From: Paramoeba atlantica
Taxonomy: Eukaryota > Discosea
Assembly (NCBI GenBank): GCA_977017575.1
Contig: CDRNVI010000053.1
Coordinates: 62,001 to 126,000 of the forward strand
Direction of reading: 5' to 3'
Length of the DNA: 64,000 bases
Part shown: in pieces, positions 52,282 through 62,448 of the stretch
Numbering within the stretch: position 1 is the first letter of the stretch
Layout of the letters: the number at the start of each line of letters is the position of its first letter
Notes under the pieces: model-generated
Told to the model about the DNA's origin: nothing
Seen by the model: only the letters and a program-made list of their open reading frames with translations
The model's database searches: none
Translations under genes and position numbers: made by a program

Positions 52282-53213
52282 AACCCCCGCTCACGAATAA
52301 GTGACCCCCCCTTATTTTTAGCACATGGGGGCGTGGGTGGGTTATCATACCACTGTTTCGTTCAAAATTTCGAGATCTGCACGTTCCCGCTGTTTTTAGC
52401 TCATTTTAAAATTTTAAAATTTAGTCAAAAATAATAATTGGCTTTTCAACTTTTTTTTCCAAAAATGACCAAATCACCATATCGGCTTCCAAAAGGGGCG
52501 CTTACGGATAGTGGTAAGGTTCTTTTGAAGATGAGACATGCAGAAGGTGTTCCGATAAAACAATTATCCCGTGATTTTAACGTCTCTAGAAGGATAATCA
52601 AAAAATATCTGAACGAAAAAAAATCTAGCGGGGAATACACTTTGAGTCCTGTGGGTGGAGGTATTTGTTTATTCTACCAAGTGACACATCTATTACAAGT
52701 AAGACGTACATAGAAACATCAAAACAGGTAGATTTCCCCCCTACTAGTGTATTTCAACAGGATGGGGCAACGGCACATACTGCCCGTGCCTCCAAAGAGT
52801 ATATTGAGAATCGAATGAGTGATGTTCTAAGAAACTGGCCCCCCAACTCGCCCGACCTTTCCCCCATAGAAAACGTCTGGTCTATGGTCCAAGAGGCGGT
52901 AGACGAACAAACGCCATCGGACAAGCCTTCACTTATCCGATGTGTACGTAAAGCATGGTCTTCTTTAACTCAAAAAGTGATCGACAAAACAGTATTAAGT
53001 TTTGATTCTCGACTTAAGGAGTGTATAAGATTGAAGGGCGAAAAAGTGAAAAAATGTTAATTCTTCTCTAAATTGTGCGTATTCGTTTCTTTTTGTCTCA
53101 TTTCTTCACGCGCAAAGTCCTTGTGTTGAGATCTGCAAAATGCAACAAAAATCAGCTCAAACGGACATTTGTACGAAAAAAAAGAGGGGGGTCACTTTTC
53201 GTGAGCGGGGGTT
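52282..53213 (+). mobile_element. Tc1-type transposon, internally deleted
   Basis: The ends read AACCCCCGCTCACGAA inward from 52282 and inverted from 53213; TA on both sides (52280-52281, 53214-53215). Length 932 bp. The first coding part (from about 52465) holds a helix-turn-helix (GVPIKQLSRDFNVSRRIIKK); the second (about 52735-53060) holds FQQDGATAHTAR and SPDLSPIENVW with the second Asp and the Glu 35 residues apart. The region with the first Asp is deleted. Solo ends of the same family lie at 36871 and 63814. Confidence 0.9.
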
Positions 53214-53958
53214 TAATAATTATTATTAATAGATGATTAATACATTAATAATAAATTATTAATACATTTGTTTTTGAGCCCCCCTCCTAGCGTTGCTTTT
53301 TCCCAAAACCAGGCAACGCTAGGATAGGGGGGGGATATTAACCAGTCAAGTAAAACAACCAGTCAAGTATAACATGAGGAAGAAAGATTATCCTGTCCTG
53401 CTCCACGAAGGACACGCAGCTTCGCGGCGTCGGATCTACAAGGCTTCGTCGAAAAAAATTAATAACTGGGGGGTGGAGCTGTGACAAATAAATGGGGGGC
53501 TCAGTATGCTTAAAGACGTTTCCGAAGGGTTTCCTAGGGTTCCTCTAGGTTTCCTAAGGGTCCTAACGCCGTTTCCATAGTGTTTAAATCGGGGGAGGCA
53601 GAAAGGGAAAGCCAATACAGTCCAGGCCACATTGTTGTCCCCCCAGGCCACAGAGTACAGCGCAAGAACTTTTGATCCGAAATATCCTAGAGTTCTATTT
53701 TTATTCTTCACTTTACTACTCCAGGGTACTTTCTCCCCTGGACGCCCAATTTTCGAAAACATTGGTTCGTCGGTTTGCTCCACCGGATACAACCACTGAA
53801 ATAAAGAATTGCTCAAAAAATACGACCTCTATCATGTGAACATCTTCTTGTGAACATACAGTGTATATTTTTGATACATACAGTGTGTATAATTGAACAT
53901 GCATTCATTCATTCATCAACACGTAGTAGTATCAGGAATTTTTATAACACTGTCCTAT

Positions 53959-55050
53959 ATGGCTAATTCTGGTCCTTCAATACCCAAGGACTTACGCTAC
54001 GTGTTGGTCCCTTCTGACAAGAGTAGACCTCTCGAGTGTAGAACTTTCTCAGGTCAATCTGACGATGAATTGAGAAAACATATTGCACGCTACTTTCAAA
54101 ATTATGGAATGACCTATGGTCAACGTCAAGAGATGAAACAGGAACTAGTTGAAAAAGTGCTCAAAGGCAAGCGAAATGCAGACAAAAGCACGAACTCGAA
54201 AACTTCGGATAGTGTCGACTCAAAATTTGCCGTCTCAGCCATTGATCAACGTACAACTGGATTTGAAATAATTCCAATAGTCATGCCTTCCCACAAAAAT
54301 GGTTACATTGCCCGAAGCTTGTATATTGACGAAGTCGGGAGATATAAAGATCTTACCTTAAACGACCGGGCGAGTCGCATAGCGCAACGCGACGTACGAG
54401 GCGATTGCTTTGTACTTTCGAATATGGATGATCCTGCCAGATCGACTTGGGAACGGAAACACACCGCCCTCGACGAGGTGGAGAATATGATTAACTTCCC
54501 ACCTGCGCGTGCGCCCGACCCTATGAGCCAAACAGGCATGGCTCTGGCGGTGGAACGAACTGAAGCTGCAGAATCAGTTCTTCTTACATCTGAAGAAGTG
54601 GGCAAGGCAAAGGCATCGAAAGAAAGGGGTAACATTTTCTATCGAGCCAATAATTATGAGAATGCCCTTGGATGTTATATGGAAGGATTAAAACGCTTAA
54701 TAGGTAGGTCAGACGACTTTGACAATGAAGGACAGATGGAGGTCGCGGAACTGCGACGATCACTATCGAGGAATGCAGGGTTGAGTTGTTTCAAGTTAAA
54801 AAATTATAAAGCTTCAGTAAGATATGCATCGGAGGTGCTACAAAGATCCTTCCACCTCCAAACCTTGTATTTAAGAATACAGGCCAATATATTATTGAAA
54901 GATTTTGACGCATGTGCACATGACTTGGAGTGGGTTAAGCAAGAGGATTCCTATGGTACTGACTTTCAGAAGTTAGAGAAACAACTGAAGCTGATGCGCT
55001 CAGCTACCGAGGCAGAAGAAAAACGGCGATATAAGAAACTTTTCAGTTGA
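53959..55050 (+). CDS. TPR domain protein, co-chaperone-like
   Basis: The start is taken at the Met at 53959 (MANSGPSIPKDLRYV, 363 residues); a Met at 53893 would add 22 residues that look like leader. Residues about 8-130 form an N-terminal region (LRYVLVPSDKSRPLE; YFQNYGMTYGQRQEMKQELV) of a kind I cannot name. Residues about 220-345 hold three TPR-like helix pairs (KASKERGNIFYRANNYENAL; RNAGLSCFKLKNYKASVRYA; LYLRIQANILLKDFDAC), the clamp type seen in Hsp90/Hsp70 partners such as immunophilins, Cns1 and STI1. The C-terminal helix is charged and ends RRYKKLFS. Probable cytosolic chaperone adaptor; partner unknown. Intronless. Confidence 0.72.
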   Translation: MANSGPSIPKDLRYVLVPSDKSRPLECRTFSGQSDDELRKHIARYFQNYGMTYGQRQEMKQELVEKVLKGKRNADKSTNSKTSDSVDSKFAVSAIDQRTTGFEIIPIVMPSHKNGYIARSLYIDEVGRYKDLTLNDRASRIAQRDVRGDCFVLSNMDDPARSTWERKHTALDEVENMINFPPARAPDPMSQTGMALAVERTEAAESVLLTSEEVGKAKASKERGNIFYRANNYENALGCYMEGLKRLIGRSDDFDNEGQMEVAELRRSLSRNAGLSCFKLKNYKASVRYASEVLQRSFHLQTLYLRIQANILLKDFDACAHDLEWVKQEDSYGTDFQKLEKQLKLMRSATEAEEKRRYKKLFS

Positions 55051-56201
55051 ATTCGATTGTGTAAAAAAGATGAAAATCTCAAACTATTTTTATCATGAAA
55101 TTTCACAAATTTTGTTAAATTGTTATCACCGTTTGTTATTTATACGATTCAGGACCATAAAAGGTAACGTTGTGCGATGCTTTACAATATGAAATAAGAG
55201 CTTTAAAGCATAGTAGCAGAATTAATAATGATTTTTTCTTTTAATAATATTATTATTAAAATTATAATACCCCCTCTGCTTATGAGTTCCCCCAATTCAG
55301 GTACGCATATGAGTTCCTTTTTCTAAGGTGAATGGTTTTGTACCCACATTTTGCGAAGCCTTTTTTTACACATAACAAAATATCATAAATTCCTAAAGTA
55401 CTGTGCGTCAGCCTGCTTTACGGGATCGTTCACTAGGTGGATATTTGTTGTGGCTCCAGTATCATTGTAAGGGAGACCCTGAGGTGCGAAGTGCCACGGT
55501 CCCGAATTTTCGCTTTTCATGGCCCGATTTCTGGTCTGGTACGCTTATGAGTTCCTTTTTATCAAAACCGGGGAACTCATAAGCAAAATGCTTAACAGCA
55601 GAATGCGACCAGCAGAATGGGAAGTCGCCATGAGAACCTGATTGCGCCTACCTCATGGACAGTAGTGCAGTGCAAACGTGGCGAATCATTTGGGATCACG
55701 GAATTCGCGATTCACTCTCTGGAATGTAAAAGAATGAAAGAAAGTACCGCACCATCTGGTAAAGACAGCGTTTATCTCTCGACTCCGTCGCTGCGTCTTC
55801 TTTCCAGTTCCTAGTCAGTTCCTATCAAAGGCTGGACAACGGCCGCGGCTATTCCAAAGAAGAAACGCGACGATGAGCTCCTCCGCGGTACATAATTGGC
55901 GCGAGAATAGGGTCCGGTAGATATTCTTGGTCAGGGGGCACTGCCTTAGTGTTAGGCGATGCCGGGGCCTAGCGCACTCCACCACGTGTGCTTCCATTAC
56001 TACAGCACTGAATCTTGTATATCACAATTTCTTGTGACTCCCCTTCTTGTATATTATTACTGGAGATCTTGATTCTTGGATCCCTCATTATTTTTTTTGC
56101 TTTTAAATTAGTAAGGGAGTTCATATTGAATTGTTAGTTACTAGTGATGATCACTGACTAGTACTAGTACTAGTATCTGATCACTGACCAGCCTTGTGTG
56201 A
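55051..56201. other. Intergenic with repeats, no host gene seen
   Basis: AT-rich after the TPR gene, then the CTTATGAGTTC hairpin repeat (55465-55590). 55600-56000 contains unremarkable short frames. ACTAGTACTAGTACTAGT lies at about 56158-56173. Confidence 0.5.
55465..55590. repeat. Repeat with CTTATGAGTTC hairpin, copy 2
   Basis: Matches 32285-32430 over about 125 bp including CCCGAATTTTCG and GGTCTGGTACGCTTATGAG. An extra half copy with GCTTATGAGTTCCCCC is at 55280-55320. Confidence 0.75.
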
Positions 56202-56945
56202 ATGTTATGCCCCGCAGATGGTGGCTTTGTGGAAGAATATATTCGTACCCTAGAATTCCAAGCTACAAAATTTGCTGAAGGCCTCAGCAAACTTTTAGGA
56301 ACTTGTGTGGAAGCTCGAGAGACCTCAAATAAAGTATTTTCGGGTCACCCACCACCGTCTGTCAGTGCTGTTGAAAGTGTAGATGAACCTTTGCTTGATG
56401 TGATTAAAAGATATGAAACTATTGTGGAAGATCTTGTAGCAGGACTTCGTGCTCTTCAGGAGTACGTAACAACGTGCATTCCAGAAATGAAAGACGAGGA
56501 TAACCGTGGAGTGCATGTTCAGCTTGCATTTCTGGAAAACATCACCAGAACAATTGATGAATTGTTGGGGCACACTTCCTGTAGAAGAGGGAATGTGAAG
56601 CCTGCAAAGGTTAGGCATCCCCCTCACGTTCCACTTGATCTCGGTGCGCGATACATGTATTTCCACGTAAGGTCAGATATATTGCAAACATTGCAAGAAC
56701 GCACACGAAAGTCTGATAGTGAAAAGCAGGATCGTATTTTGCCCGATGATGATTTAACCGTTTCGGCAGTGAGAGCTCTGCGTGAAGAATTGCATGCTTA
56801 CGGATGCCTGTTTCGAAAACATATCATATCATCCTTCGACATGTTGATAACAAGGATTCTTGGAATTTTTGGATTTTTAAGAATGAATTACGATAAAATT
56901 CTGAATCCTCGTCCTGAAAATGCCCAAGAGCGTTCATATTATTAG
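56202..56945 (+). CDS. Helical protein of unknown family
   Basis: The frame has 247 residues. A stop codon lies directly before the ATG, so the start is firm unless an upstream exon is spliced to the CCCCGCAG at 56209-56216, which looks acceptor-like. The protein is almost entirely helical: FVEEYIRTLEFQATKFAEGL near the N terminus, YETIVEDLVAGLRALQEYV in the middle, LAFLENITRTIDELLG, and a C-terminal SFDMLITRILGIFGFLRM that is hydrophobic but too broken for a clear membrane span. This suggests a coiled-coil subunit of a complex (tethering, Mediator or kinetochore-like). I do not recognise a family. It stands on the same strand as its neighbours. Confidence 0.6.
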   Translation: MLCPADGGFVEEYIRTLEFQATKFAEGLSKLLGTCVEARETSNKVFSGHPPPSVSAVESVDEPLLDVIKRYETIVEDLVAGLRALQEYVTTCIPEMKDEDNRGVHVQLAFLENITRTIDELLGHTSCRRGNVKPAKVRHPPHVPLDLGARYMYFHVRSDILQTLQERTRKSDSEKQDRILPDDDLTVSAVRALREELHAYGCLFRKHIISSFDMLITRILGIFGFLRMNYDKILNPRPENAQERSYY

Positions 56946-57414
56946 CCTTTGTTTTTTCTATTACGATAAATTATGAAAACAAAAATTAAGATAAAGTATG
57001 GTGCAATGAAGTATATTGGTAAGGAAAGCGCTGCCCCTGTGTGTATCGGAGCGTCTACAAAAGTTTGCACTCTGACTGCTCACAGCCTCAGTATTGTTAT
57101 ACTGTAGATTACATTGTCAATTATACTACTTTGGTGGGTTATAATTGAGCTCTAAACAGCATGAGGGGGTTGATACGAAAAGCTTTACACTTCTTTTTAC
57201 CGTCTCCTAACAGCATTTTCAAATGAATACCTTTTATTTTCATTTTCAGACACCGAACAATGAGTTCGTCATTATCATTGACGGGCAACTACAACGCCTT
57301 GTGTTCCATCAAGAATGTTTCGTAAGGAATATAAGTACAACTATTTCAGATATGTAGTTGCGTCAAGAATAACTCATATTAAGTAAAGTCTGCTTACAAT
57401 CGTGTTTCGAGCGA
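56946..57414. other. Intergenic, nothing coding seen
   Basis: About 470 bp, AT-rich, no recognised repeat. Confidence 0.4.
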
Positions 57415-59454
57415 ATGGGCGTACAAAATCTGTATCAGAAAATGAGGTCAAAATTGCATTTACTGACTACCATCATCGTGTTTTACATGCTCACGAGTGA
57501 AAATGAAGCATGTAGCACATTGCAAAGCTCTGCAAATTTTTCTTTTAGTGTCTTCAAAAGATACGGGTTGACACTTTCAAGAGCGCACTTCTCAGACGTG
57601 TCGTGTCGCCCTTCGCTATACGATATTTTAGGCCTCGACTCGAGCGCAACAATTCAAGACATACGAATTGCGTACCGTGGACTAGCAAAACAGTATCACC
57701 CCGACCGAAGTAATCGCAAAGGTATTCTGTGTCATGGTTTCCTGGAAATTTTGCAACACAACTTTCGAACTGTTCAAGGTGCTTACGAAGTACTAAAAGA
57801 CGAACGACTTAAACATGAGTACGATAAACTAGGCATTATTCCGAATTCAATCGTAACAAATTTTCATTGGTTTTCAGATAAAATTCCCACTATAATTTCT
57901 GTTGCACCGATTGCCAACCTAGATTTATTACGTGATCTGAATTTCACTGCCATTAGTGGTCCATGGTTACTATTTGCCACTAACGCTGATGACACTTCCT
58001 TCGAGCGATTGATACCAGCTTGGGATGAAATGTGCGAAAGAATGTATCCCATATTTTCGTGTGCTCGAGTTCTTTTGGACCGAGAGAACGAGATGCGTCA
58101 CTTTTTTACAGGATCAGACCCATGTTTCCTCTTTTATTCTACACCACGTACAGGTTTCGAGCTACATACGATACCACCCAATTGGAATTCAACTACATTC
58201 ATGTTGGATTTAGAGAATAGGTTGAAACAAAAACTATTATCTCGTCGAACAATATCCAATGTTCATAGAACTTCCGGAATGACATCGCCTAGCTTGGGAA
58301 GAATATCATATCACTTAGAAGAATGGCTACAAATAAATTTGGACGTGCCTCATATTTTAATTGACTCTCAGTTTGGCACATCTGATATTTTAGCGCTCGG
58401 AAGCGTCTTTCCTAATGCCATGATTGGAGAACAGGAGCCTATTCCGGATGCTATTCGTTCTATTCGAACTCCCCCAATAGCAAAAGGAACGATATCGACA
58501 GATATACTAAGTCAAAAGAGTATGATGCTTTATCATGAGGCAAAATTAATCCGTACTTTCTCAATCCCATTCCGGCAAACCAACTCTAGTGGTTCCCTGG
58601 ATGAGGACTTGGGCGAATTGATAAAAACTGTTAGCCAGATACGAAACGAAGGTATTGACATTCAGAGATTTACGAAAATGGGAGATGAAAACCTTCTGCA
58701 ACTTTGCACGCAACAAGGAAGAGAATTTTTGACCGAATACTTCAATGAGAACAGGCGTCTACAACCTCCATCACAGGCTTTAACGTACTGCATTATTTAT
58801 TTGGGAAATCTCAAACAGTATACTCATGGCACTCAAACAGCACAACCGAAAGCTATCCCAAGGTATGAGGACCTCGTTGATGAACATTTGTATAGTGCGG
58901 TGCACAGGGATGCCCGTCTCGGTTGGCTTGACTGCGCGGAGCAAGACTGCTCATACTTTCACGAAACTACGCTGAACGAAAATTTGGATCAGAATCCATG
59001 CACCTCTACAGAAGGGCATCACTGGGTAGTAATGTCCACTCGCTGGACGGGTCAATTTTGTAAAATACGCTTAAACTGTGAAACGAAATTAAATTCATCC
59101 CACTATGAATTCTGCGTGCGCAACAGCCCAAACGTGGCTACAAATGAACAAGATTCGTCCTATCGTTTCTGTTCTTCCGGCATGAAAGTGCACAGATCCG
59201 AAGGTTTTCGATCCGATGCTTTGTATCATCGGGATACGATACACGCTCTACAGGATTACGAATGCGAGACGCGTTCTCAACACACCACTGTAAGTAAGAC
59301 AGGTGTATTCGGTATATTCAACTTCATCTACCTATATTTTTTGAACACTGAATGGAATAGTGGATGGTTACTTATTCTTCTCTTCTGTCTAAAGAAATTC
59401 CACTCAGTCTTGTCTGGGAACTATTTTCGTGCTGCAAGGTACAGTTGTAGGTAA
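57415..59454 (+). CDS. J-domain protein with signal peptide and membrane anchor, ER type
   Basis: The protein has 679 residues. A signal peptide is likely at residues about 10-33 (MRSKLHLLTTIIVFYMLTS). The J domain spans about 64-140 (SLYDILGLDSSATIQDIRIA, YHPDRSN, AYEVLKDERLKHEYDKLG) with the essential HPD at 95-97, so it should stimulate an Hsp70, probably BiP. The region after it (ISGPWLLFATNADDTSFERL, RVLLDRENEMRHFF) has a thioredoxin-like look without an obvious CxxC, like DNAJC16. Several Cys residues lie in the C-terminal third, then a hydrophobic segment (GWLLILLFCLKKF) near the end may be a membrane span. The last four residues and the TAA stop come from the MITE at 59442; the ancestral stop appears to have been TAG at this very point. 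Confidence 0.83.
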   Translation: MGVQNLYQKMRSKLHLLTTIIVFYMLTSENEACSTLQSSANFSFSVFKRYGLTLSRAHFSDVSCRPSLYDILGLDSSATIQDIRIAYRGLAKQYHPDRSNRKGILCHGFLEILQHNFRTVQGAYEVLKDERLKHEYDKLGIIPNSIVTNFHWFSDKIPTIISVAPIANLDLLRDLNFTAISGPWLLFATNADDTSFERLIPAWDEMCERMYPIFSCARVLLDRENEMRHFFTGSDPCFLFYSTPRTGFELHTIPPNWNSTTFMLDLENRLKQKLLSRRTISNVHRTSGMTSPSLGRISYHLEEWLQINLDVPHILIDSQFGTSDILALGSVFPNAMIGEQEPIPDAIRSIRTPPIAKGTISTDILSQKSMMLYHEAKLIRTFSIPFRQTNSSGSLDEDLGELIKTVSQIRNEGIDIQRFTKMGDENLLQLCTQQGREFLTEYFNENRRLQPPSQALTYCIIYLGNLKQYTHGTQTAQPKAIPRYEDLVDEHLYSAVHRDARLGWLDCAEQDCSYFHETTLNENLDQNPCTSTEGHHWVVMSTRWTGQFCKIRLNCETKLNSSHYEFCVRNSPNVATNEQDSSYRFCSSGMKVHRSEGFRSDALYHRDTIHALQDYECETRSQHTTVSKTGVFGIFNFIYLYFLNTEWNSGWLLILLFCLKKFHSVLSGNYFRAARYSCR

Positions 59455-60183
59455 CGATATGTACCCTCCCTACAGGTCTTGTATTTTGGCCGATTTTGGA
59501 AATATTTTGCATACCACCGTATTTCGACCCAATCATTCCGAATCCGAGATCCGTTTCGCTCGAGCGACCCCCTACCTCTCTTATCCAGGTAGGGGCCAAA
59601 ATGTAGGCGAACACGATTTTTGAGGAAAATTTTCGGATATGTTTTGTAAAACAGTGACTTGAAAGCCATATAGGAAGCATGTAAGCAGGCAGAAAGCTCG
59701 TGATTAGTGCTCCTTAAGTGTCTCCTTGCCTTCTCGTCCGCCAAAAATTCTTGGGATGGCTAGGCAAAACCTTTTCAGGCAATTCTGGTTCATCCTGAAA
59801 ATTATTCAGGATAAATAGGGGGGTGAAAAAAATTGGACCAAATATTAAGAAAAATATTTATCGATGATGATAGTACTTCTAATAGGTGACAAAAGCTGTG
59901 CACATCTCACGGCGTACGTGTCGTGCAGGAAGACACGCGGGCCGAGATAGTTCCGTCGTGTAAAAGCGAAGAACAGCGAAAAATGACGCAAGAAATAGGT
60001 GTTCTGTAAAAATCATGGTTCTTAGACCATTTTATTGAGGCTCAATATGAACCAGTTTTCAACGAGCGAAATGGACCTCGGATTTGGAACGATTGGGTCG
60101 AAAAACGGTGGTATACCAAATATCTCCAAAATCGGAGGAAATACAAGACCTGTAGGGGGGGTACATATCGTTGCCCACTACTG
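59442..60183. mobile_element. MITE family A, complete copy, in the stop codon of the J-protein gene
   Basis: The ends are CAGTTGTAGGTAACGATATG from 59442 and, inverted, CAGTAGTGGGCAACGATATG from 60183, with TA at 59440-59441 and 60184-60185. Inverted repeats extend over about 130 bp and include CTACAGGTCTTGTATTT and CGACCCAATC. Length 742 bp. No transposase is readable; a short minus-strand frame (59744-59421) is mostly TIR. One-ended relatives lie at 31829 and 34034. Confidence 0.92.
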
Positions 60184-60803
60184 TAGTACACGATCATCCG
60201 AAGCTTTTGTAGGAATCTATCCCTACCGCACCGAGTGCCTAATAACAAAATCAAAGCTTCACATTGTGTTGGGAATTTTGATACTGTACCAAAATTAGGT
60301 GATTGCATAACTACTGCTCCACCTTCGATTATTGATCTGCGTCGCATCCCCCCACCAGGTCCTTTCACCGCACTGCGCTTGCCATTTTCTTGTGTTTCTC
60401 TCTCGCGTCCCCCACCCTCGTTCCAGGAACCAAAAGTACATAGTTTCTGTAGAATACAACTTTTTCCGAAAGTTTACACAACTCGAAATGGGGAAGTAAG
60501 GTCGGGACTTCCTGGCACTGTCATCACACCGATGGTACCAACGCGGAATAAAACACCCTTTAAATTGAAACCCATTAGTACTGTAGTAATTTCATTAGTA
60601 CTTCATAAAACAAAACCCATTAGTACTGTGTTTCTTTTTATATTTTCACTTTTTTTGCTCCCCATTTTTTCAATAATCGAGGACAGAGCGTTAGTTATTC
60701 AACCACCGCAACTACTATTATTACAGAGCGGAATTCTTAATAATCTTGTAGCTATGACTGAGACAATAGAAACTAATTTTATTAACGAAATCGTTGCTAG
60801 AAA
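60184..60803. other. Intergenic between J protein and MAK11-like gene
   Basis: A long open frame (60235-60897) overlaps the MAK11 start in another frame and shows no domain. 60487-60541 (AATGGGGAAGTAAGGTCGGG, CTGGCACTG, CCGATGGTAC) is a shorter version of 50307-50372. CCCATTAGTACTGT is duplicated at 60571 and 60616. Confidence 0.5.
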
Positions 60804-62114
60804 ATGTCTACTAGAAGATCAATTCTCAAGAGGCGTCATCATCCTGATGAGACAAATAAACAGCGAAAGGAAATATCTTCTCATCCGACAGAGATAACAC
60901 AAACAAATCACGTACGAACCGACCCAGACGCTTTTCAGGACGCAAACCAAAAATCAATGTTACTCTCCGCAGGCACTTACGAGGGCACGTTACATTGCTG
61001 GAAGATCAATCTCACCCAAGCGACGTCCCCCAGCGCAGCCCTAAGTGTATCGGTTACACCTTACTTCAACGCAGCCCACCACGCGGGACAGGTACGAGCC
61101 ACGTGTTCGTGGGTAACCTCAGCCTACATCATCTCCGGTGGGGCTGATGAGAAGCTTTTTATATACGACGGCCGGAGGCGGCGCGTCCTGGGAGATTTGT
61201 TGGTCAGCGGGGAGGTCACGTGCCTCCGATTAGTGGGCGCTGCCCCTCGTTCGTCGGAAGATGGGGTTTCAGTGAAGAAACCTACTCATTGTGTGGCTGC
61301 GACAACAAGGGGGCAGATTGTTACATGGAATGTGCCCGAATGGACCCCAATACTAGTAATTGATGCACACAAACGAGCGTGTCACTCCATTGCGCTCCAT
61401 CCACATGGGCTGTTGGGTATTAGCGTTGGAAGCGATCGGGTCATTTCCGTACTGGACTGGAACCGGGGATGTAAGGCACTTGAATTGAAACACAACCGTG
61501 TTCTACATGATTGCTCTTTTTCACCAAAAAGTGGGGAGCACTACGCTGTTTCGTCGCGTGACAGTGATGCTATCGATGTCTTCGATACCTCGAATTGTTT
61601 GCTGCGCAGTACTTTCCGATTGCGGAATGTGTGCCAAGGAAACGAACAGTGTAAAAGAGAAGAGATCATCGATCCGGTTTTATCTGTAACCTTTGTCGAT
61701 GAAAGATACCTTTTGTGTTCAATGTCACGTGGTGATCTGGTTCTGTGGGACATGCGGGATAGGCAAGCAGCACGCCGCATTCACATTTTGCAAGAAATAG
61801 TGTCTTGCTCTGAATCGGTTAATGAAGATACAAAGCTATCTCGATCTAAAGTAATAGATCGAGCTCACACCTCAGTGAGATGTCGTGATACTGCAGTAAA
61901 TATCCTTTCGAATCCCCTAACAATATCATCCAAGGCGGAAACTACGAAACGTACGTTAGTTGCAATTGTTTCTGTTGTTACCAGTTGTGGACTTTTTATT
62001 GTGTGGGGGTTAACCAGACAATGTTCCTTAGACGGGATATACTTTCTTCCAATTTATAAATCACAGAATCTTGACATGCGTTTTACATGTGCTACATCTT
62101 CTTTTCTGGAATAA
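60804..62114 (+). CDS. MAK11/PAK1IP1-like WD40 ribosome-biogenesis protein
   Basis: The protein has 436 residues. After a basic, disordered N terminus (STRRSILKRRHHPDE) come WD40 blades: LLSAGTYEGTLHCWKIN, YIISGGADEKLFIYDG, AATTRGQIVTWNVPEW, then the telling ACHSIALHPHGLLGISVGS-type blade, CSFSPKSGEHYAVSSRD and LLCSMSRGDLVLWDM. The order 'HPxGxLALSVGxDxxLRxW' followed by a blade reading 'xFSPxGxxYAV' is that of MAK11/PAK1IP1, which places the 5S RNP regulator Rea1-linked factors in 60S assembly in the nucleolus. An insertion of about 45 residues precedes the last blade. The stop overlaps GGAATAAAATG. Intronless. Confidence 0.75.
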   Translation: MSTRRSILKRRHHPDETNKQRKEISSHPTEITQTNHVRTDPDAFQDANQKSMLLSAGTYEGTLHCWKINLTQATSPSAALSVSVTPYFNAAHHAGQVRATCSWVTSAYIISGGADEKLFIYDGRRRRVLGDLLVSGEVTCLRLVGAAPRSSEDGVSVKKPTHCVAATTRGQIVTWNVPEWTPILVIDAHKRACHSIALHPHGLLGISVGSDRVISVLDWNRGCKALELKHNRVLHDCSFSPKSGEHYAVSSRDSDAIDVFDTSNCLLRSTFRLRNVCQGNEQCKREEIIDPVLSVTFVDERYLLCSMSRGDLVLWDMRDRQAARRIHILQEIVSCSESVNEDTKLSRSKVIDRAHTSVRCRDTAVNILSNPLTISSKAETTKRTLVAIVSVVTSCGLFIVWGLTRQCSLDGIYFLPIYKSQNLDMRFTCATSSFLE

Positions 62115-62448
62115 AATGAACTCCACAAAAAGTAGTCAAATATTTTAAAAGTTCAATCTACTTTAATTGGGTCAATACCAAGTGGTCAATCTAGCGAATA
62201 TTATACAGTAGTTTCGGCGACTGCTTACAGAAGTTTTGCGCAGCAATGAAGCAGCAAAATTGCTGCGTTGTTTTACTACTAATGACTTCAGGAAAAAAAT
62301 CGGGACTGAAAATGCAAGTCAAGGATTATTCTTCTGAAAAGCAAATTCCGAATCGTTATGTTCACGTATCTACCTTTATACTTTTCGATCCACGTTCAGT
62401 TTATTTTTGTTCGTACAGGTACATTTTATGATTGGAATCAGTTTTTAA
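62115..62448. other. Spacer with likely acceptor before the carrier gene
   Basis: TTATTTTTGTTCGTACAG at 62401-62418 is a good acceptor-like site 30 bp before the chosen ATG. Open frame upstream of it is probably leader or intron. Confidence 0.45.

Noticed and set aside
55617-55997. Short frames on both strands downstream of the TPR gene
   Set aside because: No domain, no neighbouring acceptor site, composition like the spacer.
60235-60897. 220-residue frame upstream of the MAK11-like gene
   Set aside because: Begins in MITE sequence, passes through dispersed repeats and overlaps the MAK11 start in another frame; no domain.
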